DNA from: Argopecten irradians
Lineage: Eukaryota > Mollusca > Bivalvia > Pectinida > Pectinidae
DNA length: 64,000 nucleotides
Direction: 5' to 3'
NCBI RefSeq assembly: GCF_041381155.1
Contig: NC_091144.1
Span: 19,601,544-19,665,543, forward strand
Of this stretch, positions 10,954-23,755 are shown piece by piece; position 1 is the first letter of the stretch, and every line of letters begins with the position of its first letter. A program made the translations under genes and the position numbers. Below the pieces are notes generated by a model. That model was not told the DNA's origin. It saw nothing but the letters and a program-made list of their open reading frames with translations, and ran no database searches.

Positions 10954-11513
10954 AGATGCTCTACCTTTTCGAAACAAAGATTCTTAACGCAATAATAACA
11001 AAATTAATATGGCCTAAAGACGAGGTTACAACACTAAACCACAGGGACCTGGCACGATTTTTTTAAACTAACAGTATACATATATATATATATATATATT
11101 ATAGTATCAAGGGTATGAACTCGGCGGTCGAGAAAAACGGACCTATTTTTTTTTAAACCGTAATTATTTTAATAATTATACTATTGATACTATAATATAT
11201 ATATATATGTACAGTATACTATTGGTTAAAATTTTTCGTGCCAGGTCCCTGTGCACTAAACACATATAAGATATCCTATATAATCTTTGTTAACAGCGCA
11301 GATTCATTTCGATACTACGACCTGTTTCAATGAAAATTAATATTTGATTGATTTTAATTAAAATGCGCAGAAGGTGATAATAAGTATTGTAATACATATA
11401 ATTAATTAATGGTTATTAAGCTAATAACTATTGCGACTCAACATTTTTTCAATCTCGTTTTAATACATAAACATTAAAAATGAAAGATCATTTTGGAAAG
11501 GTATAGTGGGTTT
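10954..11513. mobile_element. TTAA-flanked MITE, diverged copy, with a nested MITE (copy A)
   Basis: Flanked by TTAA on both sides; left end AGATGCTCTACCTTTTCG, right end (reverse strand) AAACCCACTATACCTTTCC. The interior aligns with the MITE at 9,507 (ATGGCCTAA.GA.GAGGTTACAACAC; the GAAAATTAA block), so the two belong to one family. It is interrupted by the 214-bp element at 11,040-11,253. The uninterrupted counterpart in copy B is 23,408-23,755. Confidence 0.6.
11040..11253. mobile_element. hAT-like MITE present only in copy A
   Basis: It has perfect 18-bp terminal inverted repeats (CACAGGGACCTGGCACGA) and an 8-bp target duplication CACTAAAC at 11,032-11,039 and 11,254-11,261. The interior is a long imperfect hairpin around (TA)n. 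Copy B has a single CACTAAAC at the matching site, a clean empty site. An 8-bp duplication and CAGGG-like ends point to the hAT superfamily. There is no ORF. Confidence 0.88.
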
Positions 11514-11934
11514 TTAACCAGGAAATCTTGTCTGATCACAAATTTACGGCGCGCATTTTTTTTTTGTGCGTCGTAAACCTGTGGTCTAATTACAGGTAAA
11601 TGACATCAAAAGAATAACCCTGTATAGAAATTGGCACACAACACAAAGAACTACAGAAACATGACATCAAAGGAACGACAACTCTCGGTAAAAATAGGTA
11701 GGCCTACATGGTATCAAATCAATAGATGAATTTAAACAACGATAACTTATGGAAGCGTTTTAGACTCAAATATACTGTAGGAAAATATTTTTCAGGACAG
11801 CGATATTTTTTTTATTTACGGTCACCAGAAAATAAGGCCGCCAAAATATTTTCGTTAACAGTTACACCGAAATATTTAGTGTAGTGCACTAGTGTAATAT
11901 GCTTAGGCATTTTTATAAAGGAACATTTACTCCA

Positions 11935-12891
11935 GATTCTCATGAATTTTAATACACGTTTTATGAAACAGATATTTTGATAATAAGTTGTTATTATAAG
12001 CAAATCATTACTTTTCTCATGGTACAAACATTATCAAATTTTTCCGTCTATTGAAACATTTTTTATAAAGTGTCAAACTTGTTTGTTTTTGGGACACCCT
12101 GTTTACACTGTACGTGATAAACATTTAGTGTATTATGTATAGGACAAACCTCGAGTTGGTGTTGAATAGGCAAGAGAAAACACACCTATCGAGACCGAAG
12201 GCCCGAGATAGGGTGTTTTCTCTGGTCTTTTCTACACCAACGAGTGGTTTATCCAACTTAAAACATTCTCATTCCCTTTTGACCCCCATCAAACATTGCA
12301 ACAATTCAACTATCCAACTGTTGGATAGTTGAATAGAACTTAATTGGTTACATAGGTAAATCAAGTTTATTCAATGGTCTAATGAACACAACCAGGAAAG
12401 GTTAATATATACTAGGTTCACTAGTACTGTACACGTGCATTCTATTCGCCATATCACTGTTACACGGTCATTGATTAAGAATGGATTAAACATGGCATTG
12501 CTGTTTATAGTGATAATTCAATCATTAATTACACACAACGATCAAAAAAAATCTGTGAATTTTATTCTTGTTGATATCAAATGAAGATTTTAATATTGAA
12601 ATAACCTATTTTCAGCGATATTTATGATAAGGAAATTGTAAATTCCGAAGGAGCAAAAGTGTTCTTGGAATCCAATTCATGATTGGAAACAAAACACACC
12701 TTAAAGATGCTCCATCGCCGACAGAGCATAAATGATATTCATCATTTAAACAATAACTGGCGTGTAATCGTGTATATATCTGTCTAATTAACACAAAAAC
12801 TAATATAAAATAATTTATTTTGCCTTTGGTGCATGCACAATTAGTACTTCATTCCATATAGGATATAGTGCCACGGAATTTTTTCGGGATG
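11935..12891. other. Segment found only in copy A, between the two units
   Basis: No gene is seen in this segment, which has no counterpart after copy B. It contains a long inverted repeat at 12,141-12,254, a short palindrome at about 12,304-12,335 (CAACTATCCAA / TTGGATAGTTG) and, from 12,700, a repeat starting TTAAAGATGCTCCATCGC that is related to the one at window positions 40-175. It is most simply the tail of a full unit that the last, partial unit lacks. Confidence 0.6.
12141..12254. repeat. Hairpin-forming inverted repeat (MITE-like)
   Basis: The two arms of about 54 bp are imperfect reverse complements: GAGAAAACACACCTATC on the left and GATAGGGTGTTTTCTC on the right, with GTTGGTGT / ACACCAAC further out. 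The loop contains GACCGAAGGCCCGAG. No target duplication is obvious. Confidence 0.6.
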
Positions 12892-14430
12892 CAATTAATT
12901 ATTTTTTATATTTTTACTTTTAAGAAAAAATAGAAGCTCAAACTTTTCAATGGTGGTAATTGTGTAAAGTACGTAATTTTTGTAACTGAAGAAAAATACT
13001 AAATCGTCTGCTTTTGATAGTGAAAAAACATCATTTGTTAGCGATGGAGCATCTTTAAAGAAGAGTTGTGGAAAATATACCTCTAACATAGGATATAATT
13101 TGACACCTAAGTTATCACTTCTCTTGTGTAGAGGTGATGTGTCATGCAAACAAAGGACATTGTGTAAGGATTGTAAAACCAGAATTGTTCTAAATAGAAA
13201 TCGAACGTAACTTCATATTAAAATCACGCAGTGTTTTTTTCCTCAATAATTTCAGGGCCTGCATCTTTTCATTTGGGAAAACACTACATTGTATCTTTCT
13301 TGAAACATGCATATTTTTAGAGATTTTTGGAGAAAATTTTAACATAAAATTGGGAAAATACAGCAAAATTTTTCAAGGTGAAATGGCCTTTATTCGGCTC
13401 CAAATGCACCTAAAACTCACTGTCATTGATTTTGTACTAAGTGTTCGTTGTGCTTGAAGAATCATTTATAACACATATACAGGATGAAGGAATATTTATT
13501 AATTGATTTTTTCGCAAAAGTTTTTTTTTCTTACACAATATCTATACGCACATGTACAAGTATTGTGTATTTTACTTACATGTCTACCACAGTAAAATGG
13601 ACCTTTGTTTCAAAGTTTTTTTTATTGTTCCCAAGGCTTAAAAATCATGTGTATTTATCACTAGATTAGAACTGTTGGATATTTGACTATCCAACGGTAA
13701 TACTGTTGGTCCACCTGACCATAATTGGATAGTGAAACTATACATCAATGGGTGATTTTTTAATTTATACTTATAAAACTGACTCACTATTTTAATGTAA
13801 TATATTTTCTTTGAAAGTGCATTCCTTTTAAAAGACAGATGGTACATACATATTTTATGCTTGCATGACCCTCAGATAAAACGTAATAGATAATTGTTGA
13901 CGCTAAAAATCCAATATCAAAAGTGAATTCAAAATGTCAGCGTTTCTTCTCAAAATTACAACATATCAGTTTCGACAGCGTTGAGCCCTATCAGCACAAA
14001 AACCATAATGTTTTGCACATGTTATTAATTTACTTTCGTTGTGTTCATGTTTCTGGTGGACACTGTCAATGACCACTCTTGTCGAGTAACATTTCATTTG
14101 TCACATACATTAGCAATATCACATATAGTTTAGATTAACAGTATTTTGCGTCATTGTTTGAGAGTGTGTCTAAGTTACTGGATGCAGTTTTCAGGGTAAC
14201 CAAACCTGAGAATAACTCAGTCTTTAGGTCAATTATTCTGTGAAATTGATTTAGTCTCCACCAGTCTCAAGGTCTGCCATTTTGTGATATTGCTCCAAAC
14301 TCAAAGTCATTTGTTCTGTGGCATCGACATTGTTTCAGGACACTTGTTCATTTACATCGATTAAGTTTCTAAAACAGTTGTTTCAGTCTTAAGGAGCCAT
14401 TTTGTGATCTCGCTCTAGTTGTTCTCTTAT

Positions 14431-15550
14431 ATATCGCTCCAGTCTCAAGGCTGTTCTGTGACATCGCTCCAGTCTCAAAGCTGTTCTGTGACATCGCTCC
14501 AGTCTCAAGGCTGTTCTGTGACATCGCTCCAGTCTCAAGGCTGTTCTGTGACATCGCTCCAGTTTCAAGGCTGTTCTGTGACATCGCTCCAGTCTCAATG
14601 TTGTTCTGTGACATCGCTCCAGTCTCAAGGCTGTTCTGTGACATCGCCCCAGTCTCAAGGCTGTTCTGTGACATCGCCCCAGTCTCAAGGCTGTTCTGTG
14701 ACATCGCTCCAGTCTCAAGGCTGTTCTGTGACATCGCCAAAGTCTCAAGGCTGTTCTGTGACATCGCTCCAGTCTAAAGGCTGTTCTGTGACATCGCCCC
14801 AGTCTAAAGGCTGTTCTGTGACATCGCCCCAGTCTCAAGGCTGTTCTGTGACATCGCCCCAGTCTCAAGGCTGTTCTGTGACATCGCCCCAGTCTCAAGG
14901 CTGTTCTGTGACATCGCCCCAGTCTCAAGGCTGTTCTGTGACATCGCTCCAGTCTCAAGGCTGTTCTGTGACATCGCCCCAGTCTCAAGGCTGTTCTGTG
15001 ACATCGCCCCAGTCTCAAGGCTGTTCTGTGACATCGCTCAAGTCTCAAGGCTGTTCTGTGACATCGCTCCAGTCTCAAGGCTGTTCTGTGACATCGCCCC
15101 AGTCTCAAGGCTGTTCTGTGACATCGCTCCAGTCTCAAGGCTGTTCTGTGACATCGCCCCAGTCTCAAGGCTGTTCTGTGACATCGCTCCAGTCTCAAGG
15201 CTGTTCTGTGACATCGCTCCAGTCTCAAGGCTGTTCTGTGACATCGCTCCAGTCTCAAGGCTGTTCTGTGACATCGCCCCAGTCTCAAGGCTGTTCTGTG
15301 ACATCGCTCCAGTCTCAAGGCTGTTCTGTGACATCGCCCCAGTCTCAAGGCTGTTCTGTGACATCGCTCCAGTCTCGAGGCTGTTCTGTGACATCGCTTC
15401 AGTCTCAAGGCTGTTCTGTGACATCGCTCCAGTCTCAAGGCTGTTCTGTGACATCGCCCCAGTCTCAAGGCTGTTCTGTGACATCGCCCCAGTCTCAAGG
15501 CTGTTCTGTGACATCGCTCCAGTCTCAAGGTCAGTTGTTCTGTGACATTG
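14431..15550. repeat. 30-bp minisatellite, copy B (about 37 units)
   Basis: Same unit as at 1,539-3,120 but about 15 units shorter, and without the cluster of small deletions seen in copy A. It ends about 60 bp upstream of the receptor copy B ATG at 15,608. The plus-strand open frame through it (14,419-15,684) runs past exon 1 in the wrong frame and is not believed to be a gene. Confidence 0.97.
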
Positions 15551-15607
15551 CTGTGCTTTCATTGTTGCTGTTTCTTCTGGTTGCAATTGAGACAAAGAAA
15601 CACAAAC

Positions 15608-18600
15608 ATGTGGAAAATACTATACAGATGTATTATTTCGATAACAATGCTATCCTTGAATGCTACTTCAAGTCAATTTGTTAAACAATCAGATATTCTA
15701 CCCCAGAAAGAAAGTGATATAGAACAGAACTTTTTCGGAAATGAAAGTTTCAACGATTTCATTGGTGAGTCTAACGAAGAAAGCAAGAAACCGGTGATTA
15801 CAACGCAGCTGCCAGATGGAACCCAAACAAGTAAGTTTGTAACGCGATTTTTCATTAGTCTAGTAATTTTATTTATCAAATCTGAGACTTAAAGGTTGAA
15901 ACAGGAACTTTCAGTTTTTGCATCGAATTAAGGTTTCTTCATTAATTTTACAGAATGTACACAGGCCATTTAATTTATTCATTTGTTAAGGTTTCTTTGT
16001 ATAAGTTTCTATTGAAAATCCTTACATTTTGTATCAGTTACTGAATATTTGATTGTTTACCATTGTTTACCATTAAGTTCCTAATTGATATCCTCAATAT
16101 TAAAATAGTGCTTCAGTTTATTTCTTTGTTTAGTTTTTGAGTTATTTTTATACACAAAAAAAAAATTAAAAACTTTTGAGATCCCAAGTGTGATTAATAA
16201 TTTATAATTTTCTCATTCGATATTATACATAGATCATCAGTGATCTTAGTTATTCCTTGGCAATCTTCTTCTTCTTTTTAAAATATGGAACTAGTTACTG
16301 TGTATTGCCTTTTTATTTAAAAAATATATGTTATCCAGTTATGTTTATTGATTAATTTATTCTGAAGTGCTTTGGAGTAAAATTAAATTTCATCAGTATT
16401 ATTCCATATATGTTTACTTTTGCACATTCCGCTTTTACATCATTGTTTAAAGCAAAATGATTTGTGCTTAAATAATATTTCACTATTGCCAAAAAGATTT
16501 ATACTCAATATGCCTTGCTGGATGTGATTAGAAGATTTTTGGATAATAAACTGTCATTGTTATAGCCTGCTGAAATATAGCTGATGTTTTTCGGATGTCT
16601 AACCCCTTTTGTGGTGCTACACGCGTACACTTGATATACTGCATTAAATATCTGTAATGATGTGATCAGGCATCGATTTCTCAAAACAATTCTAAAACTG
16701 ACACATACGGAGAAAAACTTAAGCTTTAACATAATTTTGTACTTTTGTTTCAAGAAATCAGTGTCTGTTTGTATAGATAAGACGTGACGTGACGGTACGT
16801 TCATTACTCAACCTCCGTCTATTACTATACTATTTGTGTACATGTTTGGCTTGTTACTTTTTTAAGATCGTGATTTGTAAGAGTAACCGTTTCCAGTATT
16901 TTATTCGAAAATCGTTTGGTTAATGTATGCACATGAAAATTGAGAATTTAATTATAGGGCTTTAATTTGGAAAAAACGTAATTTTTGTGCAGGGAAAACT
17001 ATGATATAGCGGACCAGAAGGAAGTTCTCACACAATTACTAGGTGAACTGACTTATATTAAAGAACCAGGACCGATTATATTCTACTTGTGGTAGATTTC
17101 GGTAACAGATTAAAATTATCTAAAAATAGTATATTATTTACACTGCCCTTCAAAAGTTCTGTTACATCAATAAACATTTCTTGACAATTCATCTCCAACT
17201 CTCAGAAAAGCATTGAATGAGTTAAGGAAGAAAAATAAGTTGATAATTCATATATACTGATGTCTGTATTAACAAGATTTAAATATTTCTGTACTTATGT
17301 TTATTTGTAAAATTGATTGTGTAACACAACTTTTGGAGGACAGTGTATGTGTGATGTATTTCTTTTTATTTATGTCTACGTCCACACAAGGAGAGGAATT
17401 AATCTTTCTTTCTCTCATTATTAGTATCAACAAAGAAGATCATAAATCGATGTAAAATTTCTCATTAACCACCTGTCATTTTCTTTAATTCTATGACGTC
17501 TGCAATCATTGAAGTGTTTGTGACAGAATTGAAAGTTTCCCTGTGGATTTTGATCATTTTAGGGCATTTTGTAATACTATATCAAATGGCTTTCATCGAA
17601 TTTCAGGTAGATGTGAGGATAACGTGCAAATCTCGTGTCCACCAGACCGACTTGCCAATTACAAATGTCATATTTATTGTTCAGATATGAAAAACGGCGA
17701 TAATTGTGGTAAGTGCGACGAAATAGATGCGTCATCGTCGTTAGTAATATGTTAGTTAATCAAACAAGTTATTTTCTGACTTATTGGACGACATTCAAAT
17801 ATATGTGATATTTGAGTGTTAGTTTTACAAGAATTCCCATTTTCGTCTTCTCGTGATATGATACATTTTCCACGCACATGTTCTCTTATATATGGACAAA
17901 CCATCTAATATAATTTACATACACACTAGTAAAGCACAAATCAGTCGGTGGCGCACGTCCTAATAGGTTGATATGCTTGCTTGAATCCTATTGGCATTTT
18001 TGCGATAAGTGAGTTAATAATTTAACTGTTATCAGAGTTTTTTAAGAATACTGAAACCCTCGTTGTCAGTAGACTATGGCATTCAGGATTTCTTATATAG
18101 ATTTTACTTCCAAACATTTGATACTACTATATATATAGTATGTACTGGTTATAATCGATTACGATTATTTTCCGGATTATAAAACATTCTGAGCAATATG
18201 AGTCCAGATATTTAATGAAAAAAAAATTAATGGCATAAATAGTCAAGAAAAATATAAATGTTCTCATCATATTATTGTGATTATCTTTCAGAACCCTATA
18301 ACTGTTCAAGTTTGGTTTCATCCTGTGAGCCTACCGTCTTGAATGCCACCCTTATATGTAGAGAGTTAGACATATGTATGGAAATCAACCAGCTCAACAT
18401 TTCTAGCAGGAACATTACCATTGTACCCGACAACGTGTTTGTTGGGTTATCGGAGCTGCTGTTTTTATATCTGGACTCCAACAAGATACGTGTTCTCTCT
18501 CCCAGAGTCTTCTACGGACTGTCTAATCTTGTTTATCTTAATCTAGCATCAAACGACATTGAATATATACCCCACGAAATCTTCGATGGACTGACTCATC

Positions 18601-20670
18601 TTGTCTATCTTATATTAGAATCAAATGACATTGAAGTTATACCCCACGACACCTTCTACGGACTGTCTAATCTTGTTTATCTTAATCTAGCATCAAACGA
18701 CATTGAATATATACCCCACGACATCTTCTACGGACTGACTCATCTTACCTATCTTAATCTAGAATCAAATGACATTGAAGTTATACCCCACGACACCTTC
18801 TACAGACTGTCTAATCTTGATTATCTTAATCTAGCATCAAACGACATTGAATATATACCCCACGACATCTTCTACGGACTGTCTCATCTTACCTATCTTA
18901 ATCTAGAATCAAATGACATTGAAGTTATACCCCATGACATCTTCTACGGACTGTCTAATCTTACCTATCTTCACCTACACCGTAACAAAATAAAACGCTT
19001 ACCACACGATGTTTTCCATCATCTCTCTGCACTGTCCGAGCTTGACATGAGCAGCAATAATATTGTAGATCTGCCAAACAAGTTGTTCCATGGATTGCAT
19101 GATTTGTTCCTTCTTGATATATCTAACAATTACATAACGGAAATACCATTGGATATGTTCTTAGGACTAGGAATCCAAGGAATCATCGTCGATGAACAGG
19201 GCTCTCCGCAGTATAATAAATCCACAGTGTCCTCTACCAAACAGTTGAAAATAGAACATTTAAACTTATCATACAATAACTTGACACATTTGCCAACTCT
19301 ACCGAGTACGATACAGAACTTGAATATCATGGGAAATAAATTAATTGTAAAAGAACATATGTTTGACAGATTAGAAAATTTAACAAAATTACTTACGGAC
19401 ACCCCTTTCATGTGTTGCGTAAAGCCACTGTCGGTAGCGGACAATAACTGCATTCAAACAAAATTATCGTTTATAGAATGTGTCTTTCTAAACTGTAAAT
19501 CTGAAGTTGATGCTATATCCTCATGTTTTGCCTTGGTTGGTTCTACTGTTCTCAGAGTTTGTCTTTGGATGATTGGAACTTCTGCTTTCATTGGAAATCT
19601 ACTTGTCATTGTTTACAGATTGTCCCTGGATAGGCATAACATTAAAAATAATTATTCACTTTTCACACTGAATTTGGCTATTTCTGATTTACTGATGGCA
19701 ATCTACCTATTGACAATAGGTGTGATTGATATGTATTATGACGGTGTGTACGCCTGGAATGACCAGAAATGGAGAAAAAGTATTTTATGTACCACAGCAG
19801 GTGTGATGTCGACTGTATCCAGTGAGATGTCGACGTTTCTCATTTTACTGGTGACGATAGACAGACTTATTGTTGTTATGTTCCCGCTGTCTCGTCTGTC
19901 TCGGGGAGACATATCCTGGAGGTTAGCTGTGACTGCCTCTGTGTTGTTGTGGATTGTTTCAATCACACTTACCGTAATCCCTATTGTGACCATGAAGTCA
20001 TACTTCAACGGTGAATTCTACTCCCAATCAGGCGTGTGTCTGGCACTACCACTTACAGGAGTTGAACAACCAGGTACAGAATATTCCTTTGCTGTGTTCG
20101 TTTGCCTCAACAGCATATTGTTTGCTGTAATATTCTTGGGACAAATTTGTATTTGTAAAAGTTTGAGGAAAGGTGGTTGCCACATCACCTTGTCTCAGAA
20201 TCGTCAGAGAGAGAGGAGCGTAGCGACGACTCTGTTCTTTGTGGTGATGACAGACTTCTGCTGTTGGTTCCCGATTGGTGTCATGGGTACGTTTCTCGTC
20301 ACGATTGGCCAATTTCCATTTAACGCATTGATATGTGGTTAAACATACAAAGACAAATATTTACAAATGTAGATAATATACTAAGTGTCGGTTTATGTTC
20401 TTTGTTTGTTTTTGTCAGTGTTAAAGTCATATTGTCATATTGCATTGTTTTCTTATATACAGTTCAATATTAGGTTTGGTGAATTTTCAATAGTTTTGAT
20501 AGTGATATGTTTGTTCTGTTGTAGGAGTTTTATCACGGTATGGAATCCAAATCCCGGACGAGGTGTACGCCTGGGTGATGGTGTTTGTGTTGCCCGTCAA
20601 TGCAGCAATCAACCCGTTCTTGTACACGGCTTCAGCTGTGTGGAGGAAGCGAAGGTACAGAGCGAGGTAA
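15608..20670 (+). CDS. LRR-containing class A GPCR (relaxin receptor / GRL101-like), copy B
   Basis: This is the tandem paralogue of the receptor at 3,179, also 821 aa, with identical exon structure: 15608-15830, 17607-17708, 18292-20286 and 20525-20670. Signal peptide, Cys-rich stretch, LRRs, Cys-rich hinge and seven helices are all intact, including TIDRL (DRL for DRY), CCWFPIG and NPFLY. Ectodomain differences from copy A cluster in LRRs 4-5, where B reads LVYLNLASNDIEYIPHDIFY and A has AF, G and D at the changed sites. In the helical domain B has RKSIL (A: RNSIL), SITLTV (A: SITLAV), TMKSY (A: TMQSY) and RKGGCH (A: RKSGRH, third intracellular loop). The tail ends RKRRYRAR. No frameshift or stop is present, so both copies look functional. 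TMEM128 starts 3.7 kb downstream on the same strand. Confidence 0.92.
17141..17345. mobile_element. TA-flanked MITE (Tc1/mariner-like) in receptor intron 1, copy B
   Basis: Counterpart of the element at 4,712-4,916: the same inverted ends (CACTGCCCTTCAAAAGTT) and TA on both sides. Confidence 0.7.
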
Positions 20671-22611
20671 TTATGAGGATGTATTTATGTGAATGAAATG
20701 GACGTTCATTGGTCTCACCGTTGGGAAACTGACGAGTCCTTTTCAAGCCTTACATCATGTTGCGAAACAACATTGCAATATTTTGTTTAATCTTTATTTG
20801 AAAAGACACATACACCATTAGACTAAATTACATGAATTGCTAAAGACACAACAGATTACTCATTGCCTTATCTTTGAATCCGTGTGTATCTTTTACGTCT
20901 CGGCATTATCGGAACGACTGATTTATTTATTTATTTTTTTTTTTTTTTGTTGTTGTCCAAACGCTGATCTAAAGAAGTGGGTCGCAAAAATCTCTATATT
21001 TCGCATATATACAGGATTTGTCACGAGTTTCCTGATTAGTGCCATTTCGTCATTCTGTATCTCGTGTTTTCAAGGAGTAAAGACGAAATGACAAAAAATA
21101 AAACACGAAAAGACAAAATTGATAAACGCTTTTTAACGACTAAATTCTTCGCCTTTTCGCTTCAAAATACGCCCCGAAAAGACGAAAAATAACCAATGTT
21201 AAATGTCGTCTTTTCGTTTTCGATGTTACACCGCTGACAAATGGTATTTTTCTCAACCAAAAACAGGAGTAGACGAATTAGTATTATTCTTCAGTTACAA
21301 AAGTTACTTACTTTACACCACTCCCCCCCCCCCCCCCCCATTGAAAAGTTTGAGCGTATTTGACTTTTTGAAATTAAGATTTGTTAATTTTCGTGGAATA
21401 AAAGACGAGTTTTTTGAAGCGAAAAGACGAAGAATTAGGTTTGTTTTCGTCTTTTATGTACGAAAAGACGAAATTTCAGGTTTAATTTTTGTCTTTTCGG
21501 ATCGAAAAAAAAATCGAGATAAAAAGACGAGATTTTTGATGGCGCTAAGTAGCGTACGTCAATTTCGTCTTTTTTTTGTTTGACTTTTCTTCTTTTCGTC
21601 CAAGAATGACGAAGTTAAGAATTGTTAATTAGGAGAAGAGACCAAAAAACGAGAATTATGATCATTTTGGGCCAAAAGACAAACAGATAAAAATGGCACA
21701 AATCAGTCACCGTAGTGTCTTTTTAGGCGAGCAAAAAAAATGAAAGTTCGATCAAAATCAATCTCAAATGAAGGGAAACGAATAACAGATTTTTTTTTAT
21801 ATAAATTAAGTGTGCCTTCTTTTCTTACCGTTTGGAGTTTTCCGGCAGATGATCAATTAATCGGTCGGTTGCGATTCGGACCATATCACTAAAAACCAAA
21901 AGTCGCTCAAGTATCAATATGTCTTAAAAATAGTGCTAAAATAATTAGCTTATTTAAAGGCCCACTTTCTTTCCGGAGGAAAACATAAAGGTTTCTTAAA
22001 ATCATTAATAACATCAGAAAATATATACCAATGGCCTAAGATGAGGTTACAACACCAAACTTCCTGCGTAATGTTTGATAACAGTGGAGAGTTATTTCGC
22101 TGTTTTGCCGTCTGGCGCAGTGATAGTCAACTACCGCGCGGTATTTAGGACGACGGCGGGAAACATAAGACGACCCGCGTTATGAAAATTAACATTTTAT
22201 TTATTTTAATCAAATTGTTCAGAATGTGATGACACGTGTAGTATTAACGGTAAGTTAATAACTTTAGCGACTATACAAAAATATCGATCTCGTTTTACTT
22301 TCCCATTTTAGAAACTAAAAGCCGTTTCGGAAAGGTAGTGAGCCTTTAAAATATTAATCTAATTTCATCTTGTAAATTATTTCAAAATAAAGCTGCGAAT
22401 TTAATGCAAGGAAAAAGGTTGAAATCTATCAATTACCTGTAGCGAAAACTGAACGAAACCAATATTAATTCGTGTTCCAAAGTTTCATGGATCCAAAATA
22501 ATTACAAGAAACGTCATTTTATATGTAAAATAATAATTATATACCTTAAATATTAATTATCATATTATCATCATCATTATTTTATTACTATTATTTTTTA
22601 CAGAAACTGAG
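20671..22611. other. Intron or downstream region of receptor copy B, repeat-rich
   Basis: Matches 8,238-10,160: the word-repeat region at about 21,070-21,610, a poly-C run at about 21,324 in place of ATTACCACC, and the TTAA-flanked MITE at 21,958-22,345. I see no coding exon. Confidence 0.6.
21958..22345. mobile_element. TTAA-flanked MITE (family AGGCYCACT), copy B
   Basis: Counterpart of 9,507-9,894, with the same inverted ends and TTAA at 21,954-21,957 and 22,346-22,349. Confidence 0.65.
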
Positions 22612-22702
22612 AATACATCGCCTTCGCACTACAGATGTTTTGGTCACCGGTGGTCAAAGAATGTTCAGTTGTCACGACTATTATACAGGACGAATAGTTT
22701 AA
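22612..22702 (+). CDS. Candidate last exon (cytoplasmic tail) of receptor copy B
   Basis: Counterpart of 10,161-10,251, joined in phase 2 from the donor after 20,666. It differs by one substitution that changes RLHTTD to RLRTTD, and ends at TAA 22,700-22,702. The same doubt applies over which AG is used. Confidence 0.45.
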
Positions 22703-22848
22703 TGTATGTCAGTGTGTTCTTGTATTTTGGATTGTTAGTTCGATACCATGTGACCGTGTGTGTATTTTTATGTGTGTCTTGTTAAAGGGACAGATTACCT
22801 TGAATGGTTGGAATTACTTCCTTATCGGCTCATGTCTATTTTTATCGC

Positions 22849-22854
22849 AATAAA
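22849..22854 (+). terminator. Polyadenylation signal AATAAA, receptor copy B
   Basis: AATAAA followed by CTGCTTGCTTTAAG and a run of T. Same position relative to the last exon as in copy A. Confidence 0.6.
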
Positions 22855-23407
22855 AACTTCTGCTTGCTTTAAGTATCATTTTTTGTATAAAATATACTCA
22901 TTAACATTGAGATCATTTCACATGAAAAATCTTTTGGTCTATTTCAGATTATATATTATATATATCTGAATAAGAAATTCAGGTTAATTTCAGGCGGAAT
23001 TCCGCAATATCTTGTGAAATGCAGGTAAATGTCAGGTCAAATTAACATTTGTCCTCTTTTGAGAAAATTTTAACTTAAAAGAAATATTTACTTGAGATTG
23101 ACCAGAATATATACCTGAATGTACATGAAGATATTCTGCATGTGTACGGTTGCCATTGAATAAGTTATGGCAAAAAGTCAAATTTGTCGATTTGTAATTA
23201 TATCAGAAAGGACAATTACTGTTCATGTAAATGGATTCCAATTGAATTGAAATAAGATTGATAGTTTAATAAATGCTTAAAAAATTTAAAATCGATTTTA
23301 GATTAAATCGGAAAAAACTTAAAACTGATCAAATTATGGAGGCCTAACATGGTCAATGTGGCATTGAAACATTTTGTTTCAAAATGTAAATTAGAAGAGA
23401 AACTTAA

Positions 23408-23755
23408 AGATCCTATGCCTTTTCGAAACAAAGATTCTTAACACAATAATAACAAAATTAATATGGCCTTAAGACGAGGTTACAACACTAAACAAATACA
23501 AGATATCCTGTATAATCGTTGTTAACAGTGGAGATTCATTTCGATAACACGACCTGTTTCAATTGAAAATTATGAAAATTAATATTTGATTGATTTTAAT
23601 TAAAATGCGCAGAAGGTGATAATAAGTATAGTAATACATTTAATTAATTAAAGGTTATTAAGCTAATAACTATTGCAACTCAACATTTTTTCTATCTCGT
23701 TTTAATACATAAACATTAAAAATGAAAGACCATTTTGGAAAGGTATAGTGGGTTT
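23408..23755. mobile_element. TTAA-flanked MITE, uninterrupted counterpart (copy B)
   Basis: Counterpart of 10,954-11,513 without the nested hAT-like MITE. It shows the empty target site CACTAAAC at about 23,490. Confidence 0.6.

Larger units (their letters stand above)
1..11934. repeat. Tandem segmental duplication, copy A
   Basis: Positions 1-11,934 align almost base for base with 12,892-24,153. The offset is 12,891 before the minisatellite and about 12,433 after it, because the minisatellite is shorter in copy B. The unit contains the minisatellite, the LRR-GPCR gene and its downstream repeats. Copy A continues for 958 bp (11,935-12,891) with sequence that copy B lacks. Since window base 1 matches 12,892 exactly, the left edge of the unit may lie outside the window. 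Confidence 0.95.

Noticed and set aside
14419-15684. A 421-codon plus-strand ORF through the minisatellite with a hydrophobic end (AVLSLLLFLLVAIET)
   Set aside because: It overlaps receptor exon 1 in another frame, and its counterpart in copy A is broken by the small deletions; the hydrophobic stretch is likely chance.
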